Positions 9,650 to 18,239 of a stretch of 35,322 nt of DNA are shown piece after piece; position 1 is the first letter of the stretch, and each line of letters opens with the position of its first letter. A program made the position numbers and the translations under genes. Location of the stretch: assembly GCA_029979005.1 (NCBI GenBank), contig JAPOIJ010000035.1:1-35322 (forward strand), read 5' to 3'. This DNA comes from Planctomycetota bacterium (GTDB taxonomy: Bacteria > Planctomycetota > Planctomycetia > Pirellulales > Pirellulaceae). The notes under the pieces were generated by a model that ran no database searches, was not told the origin of the DNA, and was given only the letters and a program-made list of their open reading frames with translations.

Positions 9650-10507
9650 GTGGCAAACGGCGAGTCGAACAACTCGAATCAACCTAAATGGCTCGACGTC
9701 AGAGTCGAAGGCGTCGGGGCGGAGTATCGAAAATCTCATCCCGTAGCGTGGTGGTTGTCCTTGATTGGTCCCGTTTTGATAACCACTGTATTGCTCGGCC
9801 TCATTGCCCTTATTCAAGGCCCGGATCTCGCTTACAGTTATGCCACCGCAGCAATATCTGCATTTCTTTTTTTTGGGCGTTTCATCATCCTGATTGGTCA
9901 AAGCGAACCAAACGCTGAAGCGATCTTCTTCCTTAAGCATTTATCTGCTTCAAACCTCTTTGTCATGTTAACTTACATGGACACTATGGTTGCGATGTTC
10001 GTCGCGTTTCACATTGGTATTATTTTCCGACTCCCGTGGGTTGGTCCAAGAATCCAAAGCATTATCTCGGACAGCCAATTTATTCTTAGAAAGCAGCCAT
10101 GGATTCGCCGTACCGCTTTTATCGGATTAGTTGGATTTGTAATATTTCCAACATCGACAACCGGTAGTGTTGGTGGTTCAATCTTTGGCAGACTGCTTGG
10201 CATGAAGCGGTGGCGAGTAGTAGTCGCAATTTTAGTTGGCAGCATCCTTGGCAACGGATTGATGCTGATATTCTCAAAACAGATTGCAAAGTACAGCGAT
10301 AACTGGATGCTCAAGTTATTTGGCGTTATCTTGATGATCGTTGTCCTGTTCGTTGTCGAACGCAAATTCCAGCGAATGAAGGCTGAGTATATGGCTCAAG
10401 AAGAACTCAACGAAAAGCTAGAACAACGTTCCGAGAACGCTTCGCCAAGCGATGCTCCCGCCGTCGAATCTGAACCACGAGAAGTCACAACCGAAAACAT
10501 TGATTGA
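9650..10507 (+). CDS. Small multidrug-export-type membrane protein
   Basis: A 285-residue polytopic inner-membrane protein. Transmembrane stretches are near 31-50, 58-80, 95-125, 150-175, 185-205 and 215-240. The block AFIGLVGFVIFPTSTTGSVG followed by GSIFGRLLGMKRWRVVVAIL resembles the PF06695 'small multi-drug export' family, whose substrate is not well established. The start is GTG 9650: GAAGGA at 9637-9642 sits 7 bases before it, whereas the ATG at 9631 is in another frame and stops after 18 codons. A cytoplasmic Glu-rich tail follows the last helix. The next gene begins 13 nt after the stop, so the two are probably co-transcribed. Confidence 0.75.
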   Translation: MANGESNNSNQPKWLDVRVEGVGAEYRKSHPVAWWLSLIGPVLITTVLLGLIALIQGPDLAYSYATAAISAFLFFGRFIILIGQSEPNAEAIFFLKHLSASNLFVMLTYMDTMVAMFVAFHIGIIFRLPWVGPRIQSIISDSQFILRKQPWIRRTAFIGLVGFVIFPTSTTGSVGGSIFGRLLGMKRWRVVVAILVGSILGNGLMLIFSKQIAKYSDNWMLKLFGVILMIVVLFVVERKFQRMKAEYMAQEELNEKLEQRSENASPSDAPAVESEPREVTTENID

Positions 10508-10520
10508 GTCGGGGGATTCC

Positions 10521-11243
10521 TTGAGTAAATCTCATTCAATACCGTCTCGCTGGAAGCAACTTCAGTCCGATGTCGTTCATTGCTCTCGCTGTCCCCGTCT
10601 GATCGACCATTGCAAGTCGGTTGCTCAAAAGAAACGCCGGGCGTATGAAAATGAAACGTACTGGGGAAAACCCGTACCGGATTTTGGCAGTCCCCGCGTT
10701 GGCTTGCTGATTGTCGGCCTTGCTCCGGGAGCGCATGGTGCCAATCGTACGGGTCGTATGTTCACTGGAGATCGCAGCGGAGATTGGCTTTACCGGGCGA
10801 TGCAACGGGCTGGATTTGCAAACCAAAAACAATCAACCGACCGTAAAGACGGTCTCAAATTAATCAATTGCGCAATCACAAATATTTGCCGTTGTGCACC
10901 GCCACAAAACAAGCCGTCCACTGAAGAACTCAAAAATTGCTCACCTTATTTCGCAGAAACGCTGGAGCTTTGTGATCCAACGGTGGTACTCTCCCTGGGC
11001 GGACTCGCCTGGAACGCGACCCTCCGCGAATTAATTCGGGTCGGCTGGTTCGACCGACCGCCCAAAAGACCAAAATTTGGCCATGGTGAAAAAGTTGCTC
11101 TCAATAACAATCGATTTCTATTGGGAAGCTACCACCCGAGTCAGCAAAACACGTTCACGGGAAAACTCACCCAACCCATGCTTGACCGCGTATTTAAAAA
11201 TGCCGTCAAACTAATCAATCGGAATCTGTCGAAAACTGAATGA
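10521..11243 (+). CDS. Type-5 uracil-DNA glycosylase (UdgB-like)
   Basis: About 240 residues. It removes uracil (and often other deaminated bases) from DNA to start base-excision repair. The catalytic block GLAPGAHGANRTGRMFTGD is at about 66-84; the second motif SYHPSQQNTFTGKLT is near the C-terminus. Cysteines C21, C24, C125 and C140 match the 4Fe-4S ligands of family 4/5 enzymes, and RCAPPQNKP is characteristic of family 5. I choose the TTG at 10521 because GGGGGA lies just upstream and it follows the previous stop; the frame is open upstream but would overlap the membrane-protein gene by over 50 bases. The family often uses non-ATG starts. Confidence 0.88.
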   Translation: MSKSHSIPSRWKQLQSDVVHCSRCPRLIDHCKSVAQKKRRAYENETYWGKPVPDFGSPRVGLLIVGLAPGAHGANRTGRMFTGDRSGDWLYRAMQRAGFANQKQSTDRKDGLKLINCAITNICRCAPPQNKPSTEELKNCSPYFAETLELCDPTVVLSLGGLAWNATLRELIRVGWFDRPPKRPKFGHGEKVALNNNRFLLGSYHPSQQNTFTGKLTQPMLDRVFKNAVKLINRNLSKTE

Positions 11244-11420
11244 CAAAGTTTCCCCCGTGCGGTTTAATAAGAAGTAATACCAAGGATGAAGCCTTGAGCC
11301 GCTTAATCAAATCGCAAAATAGAAAACTGTCTTAAGAGATTAGCCGCGCCTCAGGAAAAAGCGCAACCTCAAATTACCGGGCGGTCATCACTGCCATCCT
11401 AAAAACTGAAAAGTAGCATT

Positions 11421-12995
11421 GTGACAACAACTCCTCCAGACCCAGACTCTGGCCAAGATCCAAACGATTTAATCCCCCTTCCCTCCACCGATATTTTATC
11501 GGACGCCGATGGAGACGAATTAGTAGAAGCATCAATCGTTGAAGCAAGTTCTTTTCCACTTTCCAAAACCGGCATCGCGGCTTGGATTCTCGTTGGTTCC
11601 ATTACTTTGCTAATGTTTTCCCTCGTCGCCTATTCACAGCTGTTCCCCGAGCAGGAAATTGGTGGTGACGCGAGCTCCAGCGAATTGATGACTCTGCAAA
11701 TGCAAGGAAAGTTGATCGTTGGCCAGGAACAGTTGTTAGCCCTTGCTGGTGAGCCTCCGGGCGATACCAACCAAAGTTTACCCGAACAATTCGACACCGG
11801 CAGTTACGAGCAAAGACTGTGCTATGCGATTCTAAAGGGCGAACTCGAAGGTCCAGAAGCCGTTAATGAACAATTGATCCAGTTGGACACAAAAGTTCTC
11901 GAAAACAAAGACGTCCTCACGTTAACGGAAGATCAAGCCAAACTTCGACAACTCATTGAGAAGTTAAATCGGGAATACTCGCAAGGAAATCTCGACTCAA
12001 ATGACATCCTTCCTTTAACAGATCGTCAGTTAATCGAATCGAGGCTTGGCTGGACGGGGCAGCTCGCACTCTTGCCCAAGGAAACCCCATTAACCGCACA
12101 AAGGAAAACACTAGAGTCCGAAGCGCTCACTATGCTGATTTTGATTTTCATCATCGCTATCGGCGGATTGGGAATTGGTCTTGCAAGTTTGATTTCTTTG
12201 ATCGTTTTAGGAATCAGATTAAGAAAAAAGAAAATGCGGTCCAATTTTGAGATCCGTTTCTACAATCACAATGTTTACATTGAGACATTCGCTCTATGGA
12301 TGATCCTATTTTTTGGCAGCTCACTCGGCAGCTCTTTCTTTCTTACTCAGCTCGAATTAGATCCAGCTAACTCGCTGTTCGTCCAACTACTCATTTTCTT
12401 TGGATCGTTGATTTGCCTGGCATGGCCAGTTTTCCGCGGGATTCCATTTGCACAAGTCCGCAAAGATATTGGTTGGACTTGCTCGAATCCCTTCAAAGAG
12501 ATTCTAAGTTCTATCCCGGCTTACCTGGCGACACTCTCATTGCTGCTCCCAGGATTTTTGGCCATGTTTGTTTTGGTTGCCCTCGTCTCTTCGTTTCAAG
12601 AAACACACGAATTCGGCAGTCCCATTGCTCCCGGGCATCCAATTCAGGAACTGATCGCCGAAGGCGGTACTAAAATGATTTTGATGATTTTCCTAACGGC
12701 TTGTGTCGCCGCACCAATCGTTGAGGAAACTGTTTTTCGAGGTATTCTGTATCGGCATCTACGGGATGTTAAATCTTTTTCAGCACGCTGGATGAGCGTT
12801 CTTTTTGCTGCAGTGATTAATGCGATTATTTTCGCCGCAATTCACCCACAAGGAATCTATGGCATACCCGTACTCGCTATGCTCGCGATTGGATTTTCGC
12901 TGGCCAGAGAGTGGCGCGGTTCACTCGTCAGCTCAATGGCAATGCACGCAATCCACAACACACTCGTGACTTGTATCTCTCTCGTAATTCTGTGA
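11421..12995 (+). CDS. CPBP-family intramembrane protease with long N-terminal extension
   Basis: A 524-residue membrane protein. The C-terminal third is a CPBP (Rce1-like/ABI) domain: EETVFR with E435, E436 and R440, H475 in FAAIHPQG, and HAIHN near the end, the expected metal and catalytic residues. About eight transmembrane segments are visible, one near 50-72 and the rest after 230. The region 75-230 is soluble, charged and probably helical, with no family I recognise; it faces either side between TM1 and TM2. The start is GTG 11421 with poor SD. Function could be peptide processing or, as in many bacterial CPBPs, a non-proteolytic role. Confidence 0.83.
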   Translation: MTTTPPDPDSGQDPNDLIPLPSTDILSDADGDELVEASIVEASSFPLSKTGIAAWILVGSITLLMFSLVAYSQLFPEQEIGGDASSSELMTLQMQGKLIVGQEQLLALAGEPPGDTNQSLPEQFDTGSYEQRLCYAILKGELEGPEAVNEQLIQLDTKVLENKDVLTLTEDQAKLRQLIEKLNREYSQGNLDSNDILPLTDRQLIESRLGWTGQLALLPKETPLTAQRKTLESEALTMLILIFIIAIGGLGIGLASLISLIVLGIRLRKKKMRSNFEIRFYNHNVYIETFALWMILFFGSSLGSSFFLTQLELDPANSLFVQLLIFFGSLICLAWPVFRGIPFAQVRKDIGWTCSNPFKEILSSIPAYLATLSLLLPGFLAMFVLVALVSSFQETHEFGSPIAPGHPIQELIAEGGTKMILMIFLTACVAAPIVEETVFRGILYRHLRDVKSFSARWMSVLFAAVINAIIFAAIHPQGIYGIPVLAMLAIGFSLAREWRGSLVSSMAMHAIHNTLVTCISLVIL

Positions 12996-13083
12996 TCATA
13001 GCAACCTACGAAAGTGATTTACACCGTTGGTTTTTGACTGTTTCGAAAACCACCCTTCCGCCCCTAATAAAGATAAAAGATCA

Positions 13084-14325
13084 ATGGCTCGTATCAACGA
13101 CAACTATTTGAAGCTTCAGGCAGGTTACTTGTTTCCAGAAATCGCACGGCGCGTGAACACATTCTGCGAGGCCAACCCGGAAGCCAATGTAATCAAAATG
13201 GGAATCGGTGATGTCACCCAGCCGCTATGTCCCGCCGTCGTAGAAGCAATGCACAAAGCCGTTGATGAGATGGCAGTTCGAGAAACCTTTCGCGGCTACG
13301 GCCCGGAAAAAGGCTATTCATTTTTGCGGGATGCGATCGCAAAAAATGACTATCAGGATCGCGGCATTGAAATTCAAAGTGACGAGATATTTGTTTCAGA
13401 TGGATCAAAATGCGATTCAGCAAACTTGCTGGACATTTTTGGAAGCGACAACGTGATTGCGGTTCTCGATCCTGTTTACCCTGTGTATGTCGACACCAAT
13501 GTAATGGCAGGACACACTGGTCAAGCTGATTCTCAGGGACGTTATGAGAAACTGGTCTACATGCCGGTTACCGCCGAATCCAATTTCGAACCAGCGATTC
13601 CGACAGAACACGTTGATCTGATCTATCTTTGCTATCCGAACAACCCAACGGGCACCGTGGCCACACGTGAGATGCTTGAAAAATGGGTCGCCTACGCCAA
13701 AGAACACAATGCCATCATCTTCTATGACGCCGCTTACGAAGCATTCATTTCTGAAGAAAATGTTCCGCGTTCAATTTTTGAAATTGAAGGCGCCAAAGAC
13801 GTCGCGATTGAACTGAGAAGTTTCAGTAAAACCGCTGGATTCACTGGAACTCGATGTGCATTCACGGTAATCCCTAAAGGACTCGTCGGAAAAACAGCCA
13901 GCGGAGAATCACAATCGATCCACGCACTTTGGAATCGGAGACAAAGCACTAAGTTCAACGGCGTATCATATCCTGTCCAATGCGGTGCGGCAGCCGCCTA
14001 TTCGCCGGAAGGAAAGCAGCAAATTAGTGAACTTGTGGCGTTTTACATGAACAATGCAAAATTGCTCCGTGAAGGACTTACGAGCGCAGGATTTCAAGTT
14101 TTTGGCGGGATCAACGCACCCTACGTCTGGTTGAAAACTCCCGGTGAACTTAGCAGCTGGGATTTCTTTGACGAACTGTTGGAAAAGTCTCACATCGTTG
14201 GTACACCCGGCAGCGGCTTCGGTGCCGCGGGAGAGGGATACTTCCGCCTGAGCGCATTTAACAGTCTTGAGAACACCGTGACTGCAATCGAACGCATCCA
14301 AAAATCAGTCGCGGCAAACGTCTAA
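13084..14325 (+). CDS. dapL: LL-diaminopimelate aminotransferase
   Basis: A 413-residue fold-type I PLP aminotransferase. It converts tetrahydrodipicolinate and glutamate to LL-diaminopimelate, the one-step lysine/peptidoglycan branch used by chlamydiae, plants and many planctomycetes. The N-terminus ([20 protein letters not shown]), [18 protein letters not shown] (about 183-191) and the PLP lysine K249 in [12 protein letters not shown] identify DapL. The frame is open 19 codons upstream; I use the ATG 13084 because [11 protein letters not shown] is the family's own N-terminus. Converges on the SDR gene, 77 nt away. Confidence 0.94.
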   Translation: MARINDNYLKLQAGYLFPEIARRVNTFCEANPEANVIKMGIGDVTQPLCPAVVEAMHKAVDEMAVRETFRGYGPEKGYSFLRDAIAKNDYQDRGIEIQSDEIFVSDGSKCDSANLLDIFGSDNVIAVLDPVYPVYVDTNVMAGHTGQADSQGRYEKLVYMPVTAESNFEPAIPTEHVDLIYLCYPNNPTGTVATREMLEKWVAYAKEHNAIIFYDAAYEAFISEENVPRSIFEIEGAKDVAIELRSFSKTAGFTGTRCAFTVIPKGLVGKTASGESQSIHALWNRRQSTKFNGVSYPVQCGAAAAYSPEGKQQISELVAFYMNNAKLLREGLTSAGFQVFGGINAPYVWLKTPGELSSWDFFDELLEKSHIVGTPGSGFGAAGEGYFRLSAFNSLENTVTAIERIQKSVAANV

Positions 14326-14402
14326 AGCAGGTTCCCCAGCCCTCAACTGGGCAATCCAGCCGCTAGTCTGAGAAAAAACAGCGCATTAGAACCTGTGCAT
14401 TA

Positions 14403-15179
14403 TTAGTTGGTTGTGGCGCGAACTGCACCAACCGAGATACCACCGTCGACTAACAAGGTTTGCCCGGTAATGTATTGGCTGGCATCGGAGGCAAGCAACA
14501 ACAGCGGCCCTGCGAGATCCCCCGGGGCACCGGGACGTCCCAATGGAATCCGTTCGCAAAGATAATCAACCCACCCTTCCTGCTCGTACATGACTTTGTT
14601 CTGATCAGTCTTAAACCAACCAGGCGCAAGGCAGTTGACGGTAATCCCATCGCTCCCCCAGTCGTGAGCCAAACTCATCGTCAGCTGCTTGGTACCGCCT
14701 CGACTTGCTCCATAAGGGCCGAGTCCCGCGTAACCTGCGACACAGGTGACAGAACCAATGTTGATAATCCTCCCATATTTTTGCTTTGCCATATGCCTGG
14801 CAACTTCCTGAGCAACGAAAAACACACCTCTCAAATTTGTATCAAGAACGAGATTCCAATCTTCCCATTCAACATCAACCGCCGGCTTGCGAACATTGCA
14901 TCCGGCATTGTTGACCAAAATATCTATTCGGCCAAAAACATTGATCACTTCTTGAACCGCTGCTTTGATACTTTGATGCTCCCTCACGTCCAATTCAATT
15001 TTGGCTGTTCTAACGCCCAAGGACTCCACTTCCTCGCTAGGGCCGTCCAGTGAAGCCAGCGTGCGACTCGTCATCGCCACACTCGCACCCGCCTTTGCCA
15101 AGGTTTTTGCAAATCCGAGCCCCAGACCGCGACTGGCACCAGTAACTAAGGCAACTTTATCTGATAAGTCAAATGACAC
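14403..15179 (-). CDS. SDR-family oxidoreductase with Arg in place of catalytic Lys
   Basis: A 258-residue classical short-chain dehydrogenase, closest in feel to gluconate 5-dehydrogenase. TGASRGLG (13-20) binds the dinucleotide, NNAG is at 90-93, N115 and S143 are in place, and Y156 starts the active-site motif. That motif reads Y156-G-A-S-R160, so the usual Lys of YxxxK is Arg (codon CGA); a Lys occurs four residues later (K164). It starts at GTG 15179 with GGAG six bases upstream. Downstream of the zinc dehydrogenase and sulfatase on the same strand but separated by the opposite-strand small gene. A sugar or polyol substrate is inferred from neighbours only. Confidence 0.9.
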   Translation of the reverse strand: MSFDLSDKVALVTGASRGLGLGFAKTLAKAGASVAMTSRTLASLDGPSEEVESLGVRTAKIELDVREHQSIKAAVQEVINVFGRIDILVNNAGCNVRKPAVDVEWEDWNLVLDTNLRGVFFVAQEVARHMAKQKYGRIINIGSVTCVAGYAGLGPYGASRGGTKQLTMSLAHDWGSDGITVNCLAPGWFKTDQNKVMYEQEGWVDYLCERIPLGRPGAPGDLAGPLLLLASDASQYITGQTLLVDGGISVGAVRATTN

Positions 15180-15346
15180 AGTTTACTCCAAAAATTAGGT
15201 TGTTTTTCCCACAGATTCCGTTGTTTTTCATCCCCTTCGATAGCACTCCATCCCCGCTTTGGTTATCCTAGCAATCCAATTTAAATCCCAGTTCAACCTT
15301 GGATTAGGCGTAAACCTGATCCTTATACTTTCGCTCAGAGATTGAT

Positions 15347-15523
15347 ATGAAAAAACGATTACTAATTCTTGCTTTCATTTTTGGAATAGGACTCTGTGGT
15401 GTCGGTGGTTTTTATTATTGGCTAGATATGCAGGTTCCTAAAGGGGACAAAAACTTCGTCAAAGAAAAAGCTGCTCCGGATGAGAACGCAGCCAAAGGTC
15501 AGATGGTTGCCCCTGCTATGTAG
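15347..15523 (+). CDS. Small single-pass membrane peptide (58 aa)
   Basis: A 58-codon ORF from ATG 15347 to TAG 15521. It begins with a positive KKR n-region followed by a hydrophobic helix (residues 5-26, LLILAFIFGIGLCGVGGFYY), then a short Lys/Glu/Ala-rich tail ending PAM. This charge and hydrophobicity order is that of a membrane anchor or uncleaved signal; nothing about function can be read. A weak SD (CAGAG) precedes it. It lies alone on the plus strand between two minus-strand genes, antisense to any SDR-ADH read-through transcript. Confidence 0.65.
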   Translation: MKKRLLILAFIFGIGLCGVGGFYYWLDMQVPKGDKNFVKEKAAPDENAAKGQMVAPAM

Positions 15524-15560
15524 TGACTATTTCACGCCTTGTTTCAACGACCGTTGATCC

Positions 15561-16592
15561 TCAAGGCTGAACCACCACTTTCAACAGTTCGGGTTCGTGC
15601 TGGTAAAGTCGCTGAAAAAATTCCGGCCCTCTTTCCAGGCTTGTAACCTGACTGATGAGCGGGCTGACTTTGATTTGCTCTGAAGCCATCAACTCAATGC
15701 ACCGCGGATATTCACCGCTTGACCCGCAAGATCCCACGAGCTTTAGCTCTCGAGTTACAACTTTTTGAAGCGGTAAATCGACATTAGGTTGAAGATTCCC
15801 AACCATCCCAACCTGACCACCGAGTCGGACACAGTCGATCGCTGTCCGCAGAGGTGCAGTTTTCCCGACGACTTCCATCGCGATGTCGACACCAACTCCA
15901 TCGGTCAATGCTAACACTTTCGTTGCGACATCCGCATCACTGGCATCGAGACAATGGGTTGCGCCAAGTTCTTTCGCCAGGTTTAATTTGAATTCATCGA
16001 TATCGATTGCGATAACCTGCTCGCAACCAGCAACCTTCAATGCCTGGACAACCAGTAAACCAATCATTCCCGTGCCGACGACCACCGCAGACGCACCGGA
16101 TGGAACATCGAGTAAATTAACCGCGTGAACTGCTACAGAAACTGGCTCCACCAATGCGGCATGCTCGAAGGAAAGATCATCGGGAATTTCGTAAACGATG
16201 TGCTCGGGAACGGAAACGAACTCGGCAAAACATCCTGATTGACGATAAGTTTCGCACGATACCCCCAGCACTCGACGATCCGCACAAAGATTGGTGCTGC
16301 CCCTGGAACAAAGAGGACAGTCACCGCAGGAAATCATCGAGTCAAAGGTAACACGCTGCCCAATTGAAAATCGAGAAACTTCCGAACCGACCTCCACAAC
16401 GACACCGGAGGCTTCATGCCCCATCACCAACGGTGGAATACGACGCCCACTACTCCCATCGTAGCCATGAACATCGCTACCGCAGATTCCACAAGCTTTG
16501 ACCGAAACCAAAATATCGCATGCCCCTAATTCAGGTTTTTCAACCTCGACTACGTTTAGGTTTTGGTAATCAGATAACAGTAAAGCGCGCAT
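15561..16592 (-). CDS. Zinc-dependent alcohol/polyol dehydrogenase (MDR)
   Basis: A 343-residue medium-chain dehydrogenase. Catalytic zinc ligands: C37 in CGICGSD, and H59/E60 in GHE. Structural zinc: C89, C92, C95 and C103. The GxGxxG nucleotide motif (VVGTGMIGLLVVQAL) is near 172-186. Members of this group (sorbitol, galactitol-1-phosphate, threonine dehydrogenases) oxidise secondary alcohols with NAD(P)+; the exact substrate is not decided by these motifs. ATG 16592 has AAAGG upstream. It lies 119 nt after the sulfatase on the same strand, so a shared transcript is possible and suggests sugar oxidation after desulfation. Confidence 0.9.
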   Translation of the reverse strand: MRALLLSDYQNLNVVEVEKPELGACDILVSVKACGICGSDVHGYDGSSGRRIPPLVMGHEASGVVVEVGSEVSRFSIGQRVTFDSMISCGDCPLCSRGSTNLCADRRVLGVSCETYRQSGCFAEFVSVPEHIVYEIPDDLSFEHAALVEPVSVAVHAVNLLDVPSGASAVVVGTGMIGLLVVQALKVAGCEQVIAIDIDEFKLNLAKELGATHCLDASDADVATKVLALTDGVGVDIAMEVVGKTAPLRTAIDCVRLGGQVGMVGNLQPNVDLPLQKVVTRELKLVGSCGSSGEYPRCIELMASEQIKVSPLISQVTSLERGPEFFQRLYQHEPELLKVVVQP

Positions 16593-16711
16593 TGATAACC
16601 TTTAAAATACTTATGAAAATCAGCAAACCCGAAAGAAGATGATAACGAAATTGTAAGACCTTCACTCAAGCAACTCAATCAACCAATAACCAAAACTCAT
16701 CGATCAACAGA

Positions 16712-18202
16712 TCACTGAATGCCGTTGGCTTTCAAATGAGTCTGAAACCATTCATTAATTGACTTTTTCTTGGTTGAGGCATGGTACTTTGCATTTCGCC
16801 GAGGCAGTTCCAATCGAAACCGAAAGATTAATTCTGCCTGCTCTGGATCACCGGCGATATTCTCCCATTCCTCCGGGTCGAATTCGTGATCATAAAGCTC
16901 CTCCGATCCGTCCTCGTATCTGATATATCGATATCTCTCGGTTCGAAGCGAGTGATTCCTCCGAGCATAAGTCGTCAACGCCGCAAATCTCCAATCCATT
17001 GACGGGTCTTCCATCAGCTCCACCAGACTTCGCCCTTCATTCGACTCGTTCGCAGGAAGACCACACATCTCATTCAGGGTTGGGTAAATATCAACTAATT
17101 CGACAGGCTTGGAGGAAGTTCGACCGGCAACTTTATCCCGAAGCTCAGAATTACGGGGCGGCAAAATCACAAATGGAACGCGAGTTGATTCTTCCCATAA
17201 ACTGTGCTTGCTCACTCGAGCTTTTTCCCCCAAGTGATAACCATGATCAGAAAATAAAATTACCAGCGTATTCTCGGCGTAATCACTTTGCTCAAGTGAA
17301 TTCAACACTTTTCCAATTTGATGATCCACGAAATAATTACACGCCAAATAAGCTTGTACGCACTTCCTGTACTGCTCGTTTCCATCGGCTTGTAAAAATT
17401 CCAGTGAGGGATATTTCGGGAGTTCATGGATTTTCACCCCAATCTCAGGAACATCATCCAGGTCATCATTCGAAATCGAGGGAAGTTCAATCTCATCCAG
17501 TGGGAATGGTGCAAACCATTTTTCAGGAACATACCAAGGGACGTGGGGGCGGTTAAATCCAACTGCCAGAAAAAACGGTCGCTCATGCGTTTGCCCTAAG
17601 ACTTCAGCTGCCCAAGCCGCCGAACGGTAGTCTGGCATTTTTTCATCTCGATCAGGAAACGGTCCCCAATCGGTTTGAGTACCTGTAAAAGGAACGTCAG
17701 GCAAAAAATAATTGAACCGCTTCTCATTCGCTGGTTTTGGACCACTTCCATCGAACTTACCTCCATAATGATCGAAGGCTGTTTCATGTCGGTAGCCATG
17801 CGTAACTTTACCAACCGCAAATGTCTCGTAGCCGTGAGAAGAAAAATATTCGGGTAACAACTGTCCGTTGAAGTGCTTTTTATCGTCCTCCAGCAAATTA
17901 CCCGTTGGCTGCAGATAAACACCGGTCGTGTGGGGGTAAAATCCCGACAGGATTGAGGCGCGGGACGGGCCACATATCGGCCCCTGACAATGAGCGTTCT
18001 CAAACAAAACACCGGTCTTTGCCAAACGATCGATATTCGGGGTCATCGCCTGAGAATGCCCTCCAAGACAACCGACCCAATCATTCAGATCATCGACAAC
18101 GATCATTAGAACATTGGGGCGCGACTCATCCGCAGCCACATCGGCGGTTGCCGGACCAAACAATGTTGTAGCGAAACATAAAAACAGGGCCATTCGGATC
18201 AT
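16712..18202 (-). CDS. Secreted formylglycine sulfatase (iduronate-2-sulfatase-like)
   Basis: A 496-residue type I sulfatase hydrolysing sulfate esters, probably of sulfated polysaccharide. Signal peptide 1-20 or so, then PNVLMIVVDDLNDW with metal-binding D37/D38. The core signature C77-G-P-S-R81 in GPICGPSRASILSG marks Cys 77 for conversion to formylglycine by a maturation enzyme outside the window. Further family blocks include VGKVTHGY, FFLAVGFNRPHVPWYVPEKW and FSDHGYHLGEK. The layout is that of iduronate-2-sulfatase-like family members, abundant in marine planctomycetes. It begins 37 nt after the last of three tandem lipoprotein genes on the same strand, so is likely part of their operon. 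Confidence 0.93.
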   Translation of the reverse strand: MIRMALFLCFATTLFGPATADVAADESRPNVLMIVVDDLNDWVGCLGGHSQAMTPNIDRLAKTGVLFENAHCQGPICGPSRASILSGFYPHTTGVYLQPTGNLLEDDKKHFNGQLLPEYFSSHGYETFAVGKVTHGYRHETAFDHYGGKFDGSGPKPANEKRFNYFLPDVPFTGTQTDWGPFPDRDEKMPDYRSAAWAAEVLGQTHERPFFLAVGFNRPHVPWYVPEKWFAPFPLDEIELPSISNDDLDDVPEIGVKIHELPKYPSLEFLQADGNEQYRKCVQAYLACNYFVDHQIGKVLNSLEQSDYAENTLVILFSDHGYHLGEKARVSKHSLWEESTRVPFVILPPRNSELRDKVAGRTSSKPVELVDIYPTLNEMCGLPANESNEGRSLVELMEDPSMDWRFAALTTYARRNHSLRTERYRYIRYEDGSEELYDHEFDPEEWENIAGDPEQAELIFRFRLELPRRNAKYHASTKKKSINEWFQTHLKANGIQ

Positions 18203-18239
18203 ATTTCCAACTCACTGAATCGAGTACGATTGCCCCAAT

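Noticed and set aside
14335-14351. CCCAG/CTGGG hairpin between dapL and the SDR gene as bidirectional terminator
   Set aside because: Only five pairs with a 7-nt loop and no U tract on either strand.
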